A DNA stretch of 5,391 nucleotides, taken from CAZJNX01 sp964547415 (GTDB lineage Bacteria; Pseudomonadota; Alphaproteobacteria; Rhizobiales; Amorphaceae). Numbering within the stretch: the stretch's first letter is position 1; every line of letters begins with the position of its first letter. The notes below the pieces were generated by a model that had not been told where the DNA came from, ran no database searches, and saw only the letters and a program-made list of their open reading frames with translations. The stretch spans positions 1 to 5,391 of the forward strand of contig CAZJNX010000275.1 of assembly GCA_964547415.1 (NCBI GenBank), read 5' to 3'. The translations under genes were made by a program, and so were the position numbers. This document shows, piece by piece, positions 1-5,391 of this stretch.

Positions 1-700
1 ACCGGGTATCCCGATGGGGTTCGGCCGATCCGCCGAACCATCCCTTGCCCGACGCAAGCGACCGGCGTTCCGCCGAGCCGCCGGAGGACGCGGGGCAGCC
101 GTCCTCGCCCGCACGGGCGGAGCGGCCAGCCGATATGCCCGACGCCGCGCAGCCGGCCGCCTACGCCGGCGGCCGCCCGGCCGCCGCCCCGACGGACGCG
201 GCGGGGCGTCCATCGGTTCACAACGATCGGCAAACCACCGCCGAGGCCCAAGGCAACGGCCCGGACCCGTCGCACAACCGGGTATCCCGATGGGGTTCGG
301 CCGATCCGCCGAACCATCCCTTGCCCGACGCAAGCGACCGGCGTTCCGCCGAGCCGCCGGAGGACGCGGGGCAGCCGTCCTCGCCCGCACAGGGGGAGCG
401 GCCAGCCGATCCGCCCGACGCCGCGCAGCCGGCCGCCCACGCTGGCGGCCGCCCGGCCGCCGCCCCGACGGACGCGGCGGGGCGTCCATCCGTTGGCGCG
501 GATCGGCACGCCGCCGCCGAGGCCCGGGGAGGCGGCCCGGACCCGTTGCACGACCGGGTATCCCGATGGGGTTCGGCCGATGCGTCGGACCACCCCTCGC
601 CCGACGCAAGCGACCGGCGTTCCGCCGAGCCGCCGGAGGACGCGGGGCAGCCGTCCTCGCCCGCAAAGGGGGAGCGGCCGGCCGATCCGCCCGACGCCGC
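1..700 (+). repeat. 276-bp tandem repeat (92 residues), 2.5 copies
   Basis: Copies begin at 1, 277 and 553, an exact 276-bp spacing. The third copy stops matching near 700. The first 114 nt of copies 1 and 2 are identical; over the full unit I count roughly 22 differences by eye (about 92% identity). Each copy carries RVSRWGSAD near its start, then PDASDRRSAEPPEDAGQPSS. The period is a multiple of three, so the glycosyltransferase frame is kept. Copy 1 begins at the window edge, so the array probably continues to the left. Differences cluster in the second half of the unit, as expected from unequal exchange or gene conversion. Confidence 0.95.
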
Positions 701-3700
701 ACCGGCGGGACCGTCCGCTACGGCCGGTCGAAGGCCTGCCGCCAGTCGATCAGACGCCCCTTTCGGCAATCCGTCCGCCGACGCAACCGAGGGGTGTTCC
801 GCGGACCAGCCGGACGAGGCCCGGAAGCCGTTCCCCCTCGTGGATCCGCGGCCTGCCGCCGATGCGCCCGTCCACGCCGCGGGCCTGGCGTCCGGGCCGG
901 CAGGTCGACGGCGTTCCGCGGACCGGCCGGACCACGCCGGACAGCCGTCCACGCTACCAGATACCGCGCCGCCAGCCGATCCGCCCGACGCAGCCTCGGG
1001 GCTGCCGTCCGTCCACGCGGAGCGCCACGCTGCGGCCGATCCGCGGGACGGCGCGGGGCGGCCGGCCGCCCCCGCGGGTCGAGGGCCGGCCGCCGTTCCG
1101 CCGGACGGCGCGGGGCAGCCGGCCGCCCACGCTGGCGGCCACCCGGCCGCCGCCCCGACGGACGACGCCGGGCAGTTGGCCGCCCACGCTGGCGGCCACC
1201 CGACCGCCGCCCCGACGGACGACGCGGGGCAGCTGGCCGCCCACGCTGGCGGCCACCCGGCCGCCGCCCCGACGGACGACGCGGGGCAGCCGGCCGCCCC
1301 CGCTGGCGGCCACCCGGCCGCCGTTCCGCCGGACGACGCGGGGACGCCATCCACCCGCCCGGGTCGATGGCCTTCCGGCGACCCGTCGGATCGCCCGGCG
1401 GAGGGCGGGGCGGCGAGCGCCGCTCGACGGGCGCCGGCCGATGCTTCGGAAGGCGAGCCGCCGCCGGGGCGAGCCGCCGAACAGCCCGCCGACGACGGAG
1501 CGGTCGCCGCGCCGCGTCGCGCCGCCGGCGTTGCCGGTCGGCCGCGCGCCGCCGACGCCGCGGCGCTCGCCGTGGAGGAGCCGGCGCACCCCGTCGGCGG
1601 GACGGGGCCGGCCGATGCATCCGGCGACGCCGCGGCGACCCCGATCGGCGCCGCCGAACGGGGGCGATCCGCGGACGGGCCGGCAGCCGACCCCGGCGAT
1701 CCGGCCGGCGATGACGGTCCGATGCGCACCGCCGAGACCGGCGGAGCGCCGCGGGATCCGGTGGAGCCGGCGCGGTCCGTCGATGCGCCGGCAGCCGTCT
1801 CCCCCGCGCCGGTCGATCCCCCGGACGAGAGGTCGGCCGCGCTGGCCCGGGGGGGCTCCCGGTCGGTGGATGGCTCGCGGGGGCTGCCGCCCGGGGCCGC
1901 TTCCGGCGCGGGCGTCGCCGCGCGCGCCCGCGCCTTCACCGATGGCGACCAGGCGCCGGTGCTGCGGTCGAGGATCGGCGCGAGCCGGCCCGGGAAGGTC
2001 GAGGACCCGTCCGCGGCCGCCGCCCGCGTGGGCGCGGTGCGGGCGGGCGAAGGCCCGCTGGCGGGAGGCACCCGCGACGGCGCTGCGCCGAGCGGCGGGG
2101 TGGCCGCGCCCGCGCTCCCGCTCGCTGGCGACGCACGGACAGGCGGGGGCGAGGGCCCCCCGCGCGCCCCGCACGGGACCGGCGCCGCGGCCGCCGGCGG
2201 GGACGGCGGGGCGGCGCCCCGGGGCGAGGAGCTCCCATCCCCTCTGCCCGTCGCCATCGCGCGGCCCCCGCAGGACGGGCCGGATGCCGCCGGCCCGATC
2301 CTGCCGCGGCCGGCGGGGCCGGACGCACCCGGGGGTGCCGTGCCGCCCGCGCAGGACGCCGCCGGCCCCTTGTCCCGCCATGCGCCCGGCGACGCCGGCG
2401 GCATCGTGTCCGGGTTCGGCCCCGACGCGGGTCCCGGTGCCGGCGGGACGGGCGACGAGACGCCGGCCGGGTCCGTTGCGCCCACGCTCGGGATCCTGCT
2501 GGTGGACGATGGCGCCGGCGAGACCGCGGTCGGCCGGACCATGGCCTCGCTCGAGGGAGCGATCGGGCCGGGACGGGTCGCCGTGGTGGCCGCGGGCGGC
2601 GGGGCGGCGCGGCTCGACGGCGCCCGTGCGAGCCTCGCGCGCGCCGGCGCGGACCGGGCGTTCGTCCTGTTCGCGGGGGACGTGCTCGCCGCCGGCCTCG
2701 CCGGGGAGGCGGCGGCGGCCGTCCGGGCGAGCGGCGAGGACGCCCTCCTGATCTTCGACGAGGATACCCTCGAGGACGGCGGCCGCCGCGTCGCCCCGCG
2801 CCTGTCGGCCCGGTTCGACCGGGACGCGGTGCGATCGGCCGGCCGCGCGCCGGGCCCGGTCCTCCTTCCTCTCGCGCGCCTGTCGGACGCGATCGCCGGC
2901 GCCAGCCCGCCCGGGCACGATCGCGGGGAGGCGGGGAGCCTGGACGGGACGGCGGCGAGCGGCCCCCGCGGCGAGGACGGTTCGGCCGATGGGGATCCCG
3001 CGACGCTGGAACTCGCCGCGCTCCTCGCCGCGGCCCGCGCGGGCGTACCGGTCGTCCATGTGGCCCGGGTCGCCGTCCACCGCGCGGCCCGGGAGCGCCC
3101 GGCGGGGGACCCGTCGGCCCGGGCGCGGATCGTGGCGGCGGACGCGGCGGCCGCCTTCCCGGACGATCCCGTTCCCCCGCGGGTGGAGCCCGTCGCGGGC
3201 GGCCGCGCCTTCCGCGTGAGGCGGACGCTGGCGAGACGGCCGCTCGTCAGCCTCGTTGCCTGCACGCGCGACCAGGGCCTGCTCCTCGGCCGCTTCCTCT
3301 CCTCCCTCGCCGGGCGGACCGCCTACGCCCCGCGCGAGCTCGTCCTCATGGACCACGGCACCCGCGAGGCGGAGGCCCTGCAACTCATCGAGACGGCTGG
3401 GCGCAGCGCCCACGTGACCGTGCTCCGGGACGACGGCCCGTTCAACTTCTCCGCCCTCAATAACGCCGCGGCGCGGGCGGCCCGCGGAAAGGTCCTCGTC
3501 TTCCTCAACAACGACCTCGAATTCGTCGACCCGGACTGGCTCGACGCCCTCGTGGCCGAGGCGGTCCGGCCGGAGGTCGGCTGCGTCGGGGCGAAGCTCC
3601 TCTTCCCGGACGGCAGCCTCCAGCACGGCGGCGTCATCGTGTCGAGCGACGGGCGGGTGACCCACGCGGAGGCGGGCCTGCCGGCCGGCGCGACGGGCAG

Positions 3701-4064
3701 CGGCGACCGCCTCCTCCACGTCGCCGCGACACCGGCGGTGACGGGCGCGTGCCTCGCGCTCCGGCGGGAGACGTTCGAGGCGGTGGGGGGGTTCGACGCC
3801 CAGCGCTTCTGGGTGGCCTACAACGACGTCGACCTGTGCTTCCGCGTGGCCGAGCGGGGCCTTGCGAACCTGTTCACGCCCCATGCGGTGGCGATCCACG
3901 ACGAATCCTCGAGCCGGGGGGAGGACCGTTCCCCCGCCCAGCGGGACCGCCAGACGAGGGAGCGTCTCGCCTTCTTCCACCGCCACCGCCACGCCATCGC
4001 CGCGAACGGCCTGTTCCCCTACAACGGAGCGAGCGACAATGCGCACTTCCTGCCGCGTCCCTGA
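3..4064 (+). CDS. Repeat-rich family 2 glycosyltransferase (5' partial)
   Basis: This is predicted to transfer a nucleotide-activated sugar to a surface glycan at the cytoplasmic side of the inner membrane. The frame is open from the first codon (residue 1 = codon at 3) and gives 1353 visible residues. A TTG at 45 is not the start: it lies inside a repeat copy, and the codons before it match later copies, so the true start is upstream. Order of parts: residues 1-233, 92-residue repeats; 234-348, degenerate repeats; 349-449, 19-residue repeats; to ~826, disordered Pro/Ala/Gly/Asp/Arg linker; ~827-1070, decayed GT2-like domain; ~1080-1320, intact GT2 domain with PFNFSALNN (1146-1154), LNND (1168-1171) and NDVDL (1274-1278). 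The domain pair resembles tandem-GT2 proteins such as the RfbC-like group, which normally lack such an N-terminal extension. No membrane segment is evident. The GT2 assignment is firm; sugar and acceptor are unknown. Confidence 0.9.
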   Translation, partial: RVSRWGSADPPNHPLPDASDRRSAEPPEDAGQPSSPARAERPADMPDAAQPAAYAGGRPAAAPTDAAGRPSVHNDRQTTAEAQGNGPDPSHNRVSRWGSADPPNHPLPDASDRRSAEPPEDAGQPSSPAQGERPADPPDAAQPAAHAGGRPAAAPTDAAGRPSVGADRHAAAEARGGGPDPLHDRVSRWGSADASDHPSPDASDRRSAEPPEDAGQPSSPAKGERPADPPDAAPAGPSATAGRRPAASRSDAPFGNPSADATEGCSADQPDEARKPFPLVDPRPAADAPVHAAGLASGPAGRRRSADRPDHAGQPSTLPDTAPPADPPDAASGLPSVHAERHAAADPRDGAGRPAAPAGRGPAAVPPDGAGQPAAHAGGHPAAAPTDDAGQLAAHAGGHPTAAPTDDAGQLAAHAGGHPAAAPTDDAGQPAAPAGGHPAAVPPDDAGTPSTRPGRWPSGDPSDRPAEGGAASAARRAPADASEGEPPPGRAAEQPADDGAVAAPRRAAGVAGRPRAADAAALAVEEPAHPVGGTGPADASGDAAATPIGAAERGRSADGPAADPGDPAGDDGPMRTAETGGAPRDPVEPARSVDAPAAVSPAPVDPPDERSAALARGGSRSVDGSRGLPPGAASGAGVAARARAFTDGDQAPVLRSRIGASRPGKVEDPSAAAARVGAVRAGEGPLAGGTRDGAAPSGGVAAPALPLAGDARTGGGEGPPRAPHGTGAAAAGGDGGAAPRGEELPSPLPVAIARPPQDGPDAAGPILPRPAGPDAPGGAVPPAQDAAGPLSRHAPGDAGGIVSGFGPDAGPGAGGTGDETPAGSVAPTLGILLVDDGAGETAVGRTMASLEGAIGPGRVAVVAAGGGAARLDGARASLARAGADRAFVLFAGDVLAAGLAGEAAAAVRASGEDALLIFDEDTLEDGGRRVAPRLSARFDRDAVRSAGRAPGPVLLPLARLSDAIAGASPPGHDRGEAGSLDGTAASGPRGEDGSADGDPATLELAALLAAARAGVPVVHVARVAVHRAARERPAGDPSARARIVAADAAAAFPDDPVPPRVEPVAGGRAFRVRRTLARRPLVSLVACTRDQGLLLGRFLSSLAGRTAYAPRELVLMDHGTREAEALQLIETAGRSAHVTVLRDDGPFNFSALNNAAARAARGKVLVFLNNDLEFVDPDWLDALVAEAVRPEVGCVGAKLLFPDGSLQHGGVIVSSDGRVTHAEAGLPAGATGSGDRLLHVAATPAVTGACLALRRETFEAVGGFDAQRFWVAYNDVDLCFRVAERGLANLFTPHAVAIHDESSSRGEDRSPAQRDRQTRERLAFFHRHRHAIAANGLFPYNGASDNAHFLPRP
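701..1046 (+). repeat. Degenerate ~19-20-residue repeats linking the two arrays
   Basis: This stretch of the glycosyltransferase frame reads as diverged copies of the short unit found on both sides. Examples are DHAGQPSTLPDTAPPADPP (19 residues), HAAGLASGPAGRRRSADRP (19) and DAASGLPSVHAERHAAADPR (20). Shared positions are an initial Asp/His followed by Ala, then Gly, Pro-Ser/Ala, a central basic residue and a Pro-Ala or Ala-Asp ending. Unlike the flanking arrays, the copies are too diverged to be obvious at DNA level. The call comes from reading the protein by eye, so the unit boundaries are approximate. Confidence 0.6.
1047..1349 (+). repeat. 57-bp tandem repeat (19 residues), 5 copies plus a partial sixth
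   Basis: Units begin at 1047, 1104, 1161, 1218 and 1275, and a partial sixth begins at 1332, all exactly 57 bp apart. A typical unit reads DDAGQLAAHAGGHPAAAPT. The three middle units are nearly identical in DNA. The outer ones are more diverged (AGRGPAAVPP in the first, PAGGHPAAVPP in the fifth), which suggests growth from the centre. The same 19-residue pattern can be traced inside the 92-residue repeat upstream. The array stays in frame with the glycosyltransferase and is predicted to be disordered. Confidence 0.95.
1350..2480 (+). other. Non-repetitive low-complexity linker of the glycosyltransferase
   Basis: About 375 residues rich in Ala, Pro, Gly, Asp and Arg, with few aromatic or large hydrophobic residues, so most likely disordered. 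No regular period is visible, though Pro-Ala-Asp and Asp-Ala motifs like those of the upstream repeats recur, suggesting an old, decayed array. One less simple patch lies around 1915-2010 (ARARAFTDGDQAPVLRSRIG) and could be a short linear motif or a remnant of structured sequence; I do not recognise it. I see no separate gene, promoter or RNA here. Confidence 0.6.
2481..3200 (+). other. Degenerate first GT2-like domain (probable pseudo-enzyme domain)
   Basis: In tandem-GT2 proteins the first domain usually has a phrase like LDHDDEL, then a SDEDK-type motif, then a DYDL motif, and then a short segment leading into the second domain. Here the equivalents are FAGDVL (residues 890-895), FDEDTLEDGGRR (from 918) and TLELAALL (from 1001), followed by VPVVHVARVAVHRA. 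The order and spacing of the last parts match the family, but the metal-binding DxD-like site is reduced to AGD and the later acidic motif is lost. The usual opening P-x-(I/V)-S-(I/V) strand is also shortened to TLGILLVDDG. A low-complexity insert of ~34 residues (966-999) interrupts it. The homology and the loss of activity are inferred from pattern reading. Confidence 0.65.
3240..3980 (+). other. Intact GT2 catalytic domain
   Basis: Residues ~1080-1320 carry the GT-A fold hallmarks of family 2: an opening beta strand PLVSLVACTRD; the nucleotide-proximal signature DDGPFNFSALNNAAARAARG; the metal-binding DxD equivalent as FLNNDLEFVDPDWL; EVGCVGAKLLFPDGSLQHGGV; an acceptor-side segment AVTGACLALRRETFEAVGGFD; and NDVDLCFRV, where the acidic residues D1275 and D1277 occupy the catalytic-base position. 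The ending (HAVAIHDESSSRGEDRSP) is also typical. All key motifs are present, so this half is expected to be active. Related enzymes include rhamnosyltransferase-like O-antigen proteins, but the donor sugar cannot be read from the motifs. Confidence 0.92.
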
Positions 4065-4087
4065 CGGTGGACCCGCGGAAGGACAGA

Positions 4088-4093
4088 CGAAGG
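4088..4093 (+). promoter_or_regulatory. Ribosome binding site of the permease gene
   Basis: The purine run cgaagg ends 7 nt before the ATG at 4101, a normal Shine-Dalgarno spacing that supports that start. A second, stronger-looking run (ggaagga, 4077-4083) is 17 nt away and too distant for this ATG. The whole gap between the two genes is 36 nt (4065-4100) and I see no promoter or terminator in it, which favours co-transcription with the glycosyltransferase. Confidence 0.6.
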
Positions 4094-4100
4094 CCCGGCC

Positions 4101-4892
4101 ATGAACGCCATCTTCGCCAGCATCGCCTCCCAGCTGCGCATCCTCTACGCGCTGCTCCTGCGGGAGGTGAAGATTCGCTTCCGGGATTCGCCCATCGGAC
4201 CGCTGTCCGCCGTGGCCGAACCTCTAGCGTTCATGTTGATCATGACGGCGATCTTCACGAACATCAGGATGCGCAGCACCGACCTTGGGGACTACCTCTT
4301 TCTGTTTTTCATGACTGGCCTACTGCCGATCCATTGCTTCAAGAACATCATGAGCGGCGTCGGCACAACCATTAGCAAGCATCGACGAACGATGTACGCG
4401 CCAAATATCGGTCCGTTGGACCTCGTATTCACGAGCTACATTTTTTCTATCATAGTATACATCGCACTTTTTACCTCTATTGACTGGTTCTTTATCATTG
4501 TCTACGATCATGTTGGGGCAAAGTACTATGTCCTTTGCTTGATTCCGATGCTATGCAACGGATTTATCGGTATAGGCTTTGGCGTTCTGATCACCGTCGG
4601 CTCGATATTCTTTCGATATCTGGCCACGATCGCAGGTCTATTGTTTGGCCCCATCCAGATACTTTCCGGAATGTTTTTCACGGCCGAAAGTCTGCCCCCA
4701 CACATCGTTGACATATTATGGTGGAACCCCTTTTTCCATTCCACAGAGCTCTTTCGTACATACTATTATTACGAGTATGAAAGTCCTATGTTCGATCCGT
4801 ATTACTACTACGGCTGGGTGATCGTCGCCTTGTTCATCGGCATCGCGACAGAGCGGCTGATGCGCCACAGGCTGCTCGCCCAGGCGGGATGA
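4101..4892 (+). CDS. ABC-2 polysaccharide export permease (KpsM/Wzm type)
   Basis: This is the inner-membrane subunit of an ABC exporter that moves capsule or O-antigen-like polysaccharide out of the cytoplasm; it needs a KpsT/Wzt-type ATPase, not encoded here. The 263-residue length is usual for the family. The N-terminus carries the amphipathic segment LLLREVKIRFRDSPIG (18-33), followed by a first membrane span around 37-55. Further spans lie near 63-82, 106-135, 143-168, 173-194 and 239-254. The segment ILSGMFFTAESLPP (187-200), then WWNPFFHSTELFR, matches the late conserved region of this family. The extracytoplasmic loop before the last span has two runs of four tyrosines (221-224, 234-237). 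The first ~100 nt and last ~80 nt are GC-rich like the neighbours, but the middle is AT-rich with codons such as TTT, ATA and CTA. It lies 36 nt after the glycosyltransferase and is probably in the same operon. Confidence 0.92.
   Translation: MNAIFASIASQLRILYALLLREVKIRFRDSPIGPLSAVAEPLAFMLIMTAIFTNIRMRSTDLGDYLFLFFMTGLLPIHCFKNIMSGVGTTISKHRRTMYAPNIGPLDLVFTSYIFSIIVYIALFTSIDWFFIIVYDHVGAKYYVLCLIPMLCNGFIGIGFGVLITVGSIFFRYLATIAGLLFGPIQILSGMFFTAESLPPHIVDILWWNPFFHSTELFRTYYYYEYESPMFDPYYYYGWVIVALFIGIATERLMRHRLLAQAG
4205..4825 (+). other. AT-rich island inside the permease gene
   Basis: Hand counts of 60-nt lines give about 52% G+C at 4381-4440, 30% at 4441-4500, 45% at 4501-4560 and 40% at 4741-4800, against roughly 70-90% in flanking genes. 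The shift is also at synonymous positions (ttt, tat, att, ata, cta), so hydrophobic amino-acid content alone does not explain it. The edges fall inside the coding frame, not at the gene ends. I read this as DNA acquired from a lower-GC source; the edge positions are approximate. Confidence 0.75.
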
Positions 4893-4914
4893 AGCGGCCC
4901 GTCAGGCCGCCTTC
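4891..4914. terminator. Possible bidirectional terminator hairpin between convergent genes
   Basis: A perfect inverted repeat, gcggcc (4894-4899) and ggccgc (4905-4910), encloses a 5-nt loop. It can extend by three pairs (gaa with ttc) past a single bulged C at 4911. The hairpin covers the end of the permease frame and the stop codon of the opposing redoxin gene. Neither strand shows a following T-run, so it is not a classical intrinsic terminator, although short strong hairpins without T-runs are common at convergent ends in high-GC genomes. Confidence 0.4.
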
Positions 4915-5390
4915 CACTTGATGGAGCAGCCCACGGCCGGCATCTGGTCCTCCGGCGGCGTCTTGCCGCGGGCCACCGCCAGCATCGCCTCGCGCAGCTC
5001 GCGGGGCGCGGCCGGGTCGGGCGTGCCGGTGCCGCCGCCGTCCATGCGGCCGCGGTAGACGAGGCGCCCGCCCCGGTCGAGGCCGAAGAACTCGGGCGTG
5101 CACACGGCCCCGTAGGCCTCGGCGACCGCCTGGCTCTCGTCGTGCAGGTAGGGAAAGAAGAAGCCGTGGGCGGCGGCGAACTCCTTCATCCGTTCGAAGG
5201 AATCGGCGGGATAGCGTGTCGCGTCGTTGGAGCAGACGGCGACGAAGCCGACCCCCTCGTCCGCGAGCGCGGCGGCGTCGTCCACCATGCGGCGGACCGA
5301 GGAGACGACGTAGGGGCAGTGGTTGCAGATGAAGGCGACGACCGTGCCGTTGGCGCCGGCGACGTCCGACAGGGCATAACGCTTGCCGTC
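4902..5390 (-). CDS. Thioredoxin-fold redoxin, PRX_like1 type (5' partial)
   Basis: This is a thiol-disulfide or peroxiredoxin-like protein; its substrate is unknown for this subgroup. The frame runs off the right edge, leaving 162 residues. The ATG at 5288 is internal, because the 34 codons before it are needed for the fold and carry the active site. Visible parts: DGKRYALSDVAG (1-12), the strand TVVAF leading into the ICNHCPYV site with cysteines 22 and 25 in a CxxC arrangement, AVCSNDATRYPADS, FPYLHDESQAVAEAYGAVCTPEFF with the cis-proline region, LVYRGRMD, and the characteristic end GCSIKWK. About 20-25 N-terminal residues should be missing. It converges on the permease gene with 9 bp between stops, so it belongs to a different transcription unit and probably has no role in glycan export. 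Confidence 0.93.
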   Translation of the reverse strand, partial: DGKRYALSDVAGANGTVVAFICNHCPYVVSSVRRMVDDAAALADEGVGFVAVCSNDATRYPADSFERMKEFAAAHGFFFPYLHDESQAVAEAYGAVCTPEFFGLDRGGRLVYRGRMDGGGTGTPDPAAPRELREAMLAVARGKTPPEDQMPAVGCSIKWKAA

Positions 5391-5391
5391 G

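Noticed and set aside
45..47. TTG as the start codon of the glycosyltransferase
   Set aside because: The 14 codons before it reproduce the same part of repeat copy 2, so the protein begins upstream of the window.
1..1349. Repeat arrays as a CRISPR or iteron-type origin
   Set aside because: The units are contiguous, in frame and coding, with no unique spacers and no neighbouring cas or replication genes.
14..1714. Long Arg-rich open frame overlapping the repeats on the + strand
   Set aside because: The repeat periods are multiples of three and the DNA is very GC-rich, so stop codons are rare in all frames. This frame has no recognisable domain and ends before the GT2 region, whereas the frame starting at 3 runs into clear GT2 motifs.
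493..2751. A 752-residue + strand open frame
   Set aside because: Pro/Arg-rich throughout without domains; explained by high GC content in an alternative frame of the glycosyltransferase gene.
3785..3791. Run of seven G in the GT2 domain (another at 1849-1855) as a phase-variation tract
   Set aside because: Runs of this length are expected by chance at this GC content, and phase-variable tracts are usually longer.
218..4046. Minus-strand frames of about 1000 residues (218-3265 and 954-4046)
   Set aside because: They mirror the real gene on the opposite strand, have low-complexity composition and lack any family motif. The GT2 evidence fixes the coding strand as +.
3749..4375. Open frame bridging the glycosyltransferase and permease genes
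   Set aside because: It is out of frame with both well-supported genes and has no recognisable domain.
5286..5288. ATG as the start codon of the redoxin
   Set aside because: The CxxC active site and first beta strand are encoded upstream of it in the same frame, so it is an internal methionine.

Overview
The window is 5.4 kb of very GC-rich bacterial DNA; the repeat region reaches about 90% G+C in a hand-counted 60-nt line. It appears to be one edge of a surface-polysaccharide (capsule or O-antigen-like) locus. The GC content, the gene families and their codon use fit a high-GC proteobacterium, perhaps an alphaproteobacterium. That placement is inference, because no marker gene is present.

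Layout: (1) Positions 3-4064 (+) are one very long open frame, cut by the left edge of the window. Its first ~825 visible residues are Pro/Ala/Asp/Arg/Gly-rich, with no recognisable fold. They are built from a ~19-residue unit in two arrays: a 276-bp (92-residue) tandem repeat at 1-700 and a 57-bp (19-residue) tandem repeat at 1047-1349. A degenerate, apparently non-catalytic GT2-like domain follows (about 2481-3200). The chain ends in a well-conserved family 2 glycosyltransferase domain (about 3240-3980). (2) Positions 4101-4892 (+) encode a 263-residue ABC-2 polysaccharide export permease of the KpsM/Wzm type. It starts 36 nt downstream and is probably co-transcribed. Its central ~600 bp is strikingly AT-richer than everything around it. 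(3) Positions 4902-5390 (-) encode a convergent thioredoxin-fold protein of the PRX_like1 type, cut by the right edge. Only 9 bp separate the two stop codons, and a small hairpin spans the junction.

How the genes fit together: the glycosyltransferase would add sugars to a lipid-linked or growing glycan at the cytoplasmic face. The permease, with an ATPase not encoded here, would carry the finished chain across the inner membrane. The redoxin is probably unrelated and marks the end of the polysaccharide unit on this side.

The most unusual content is the higher-order repeat architecture on the glycosyltransferase, its decayed first GT domain with a low-complexity insertion, and the base-composition mosaic of the permease. 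I see no RNA genes, CRISPR arrays, insertion sequences or integrase genes.
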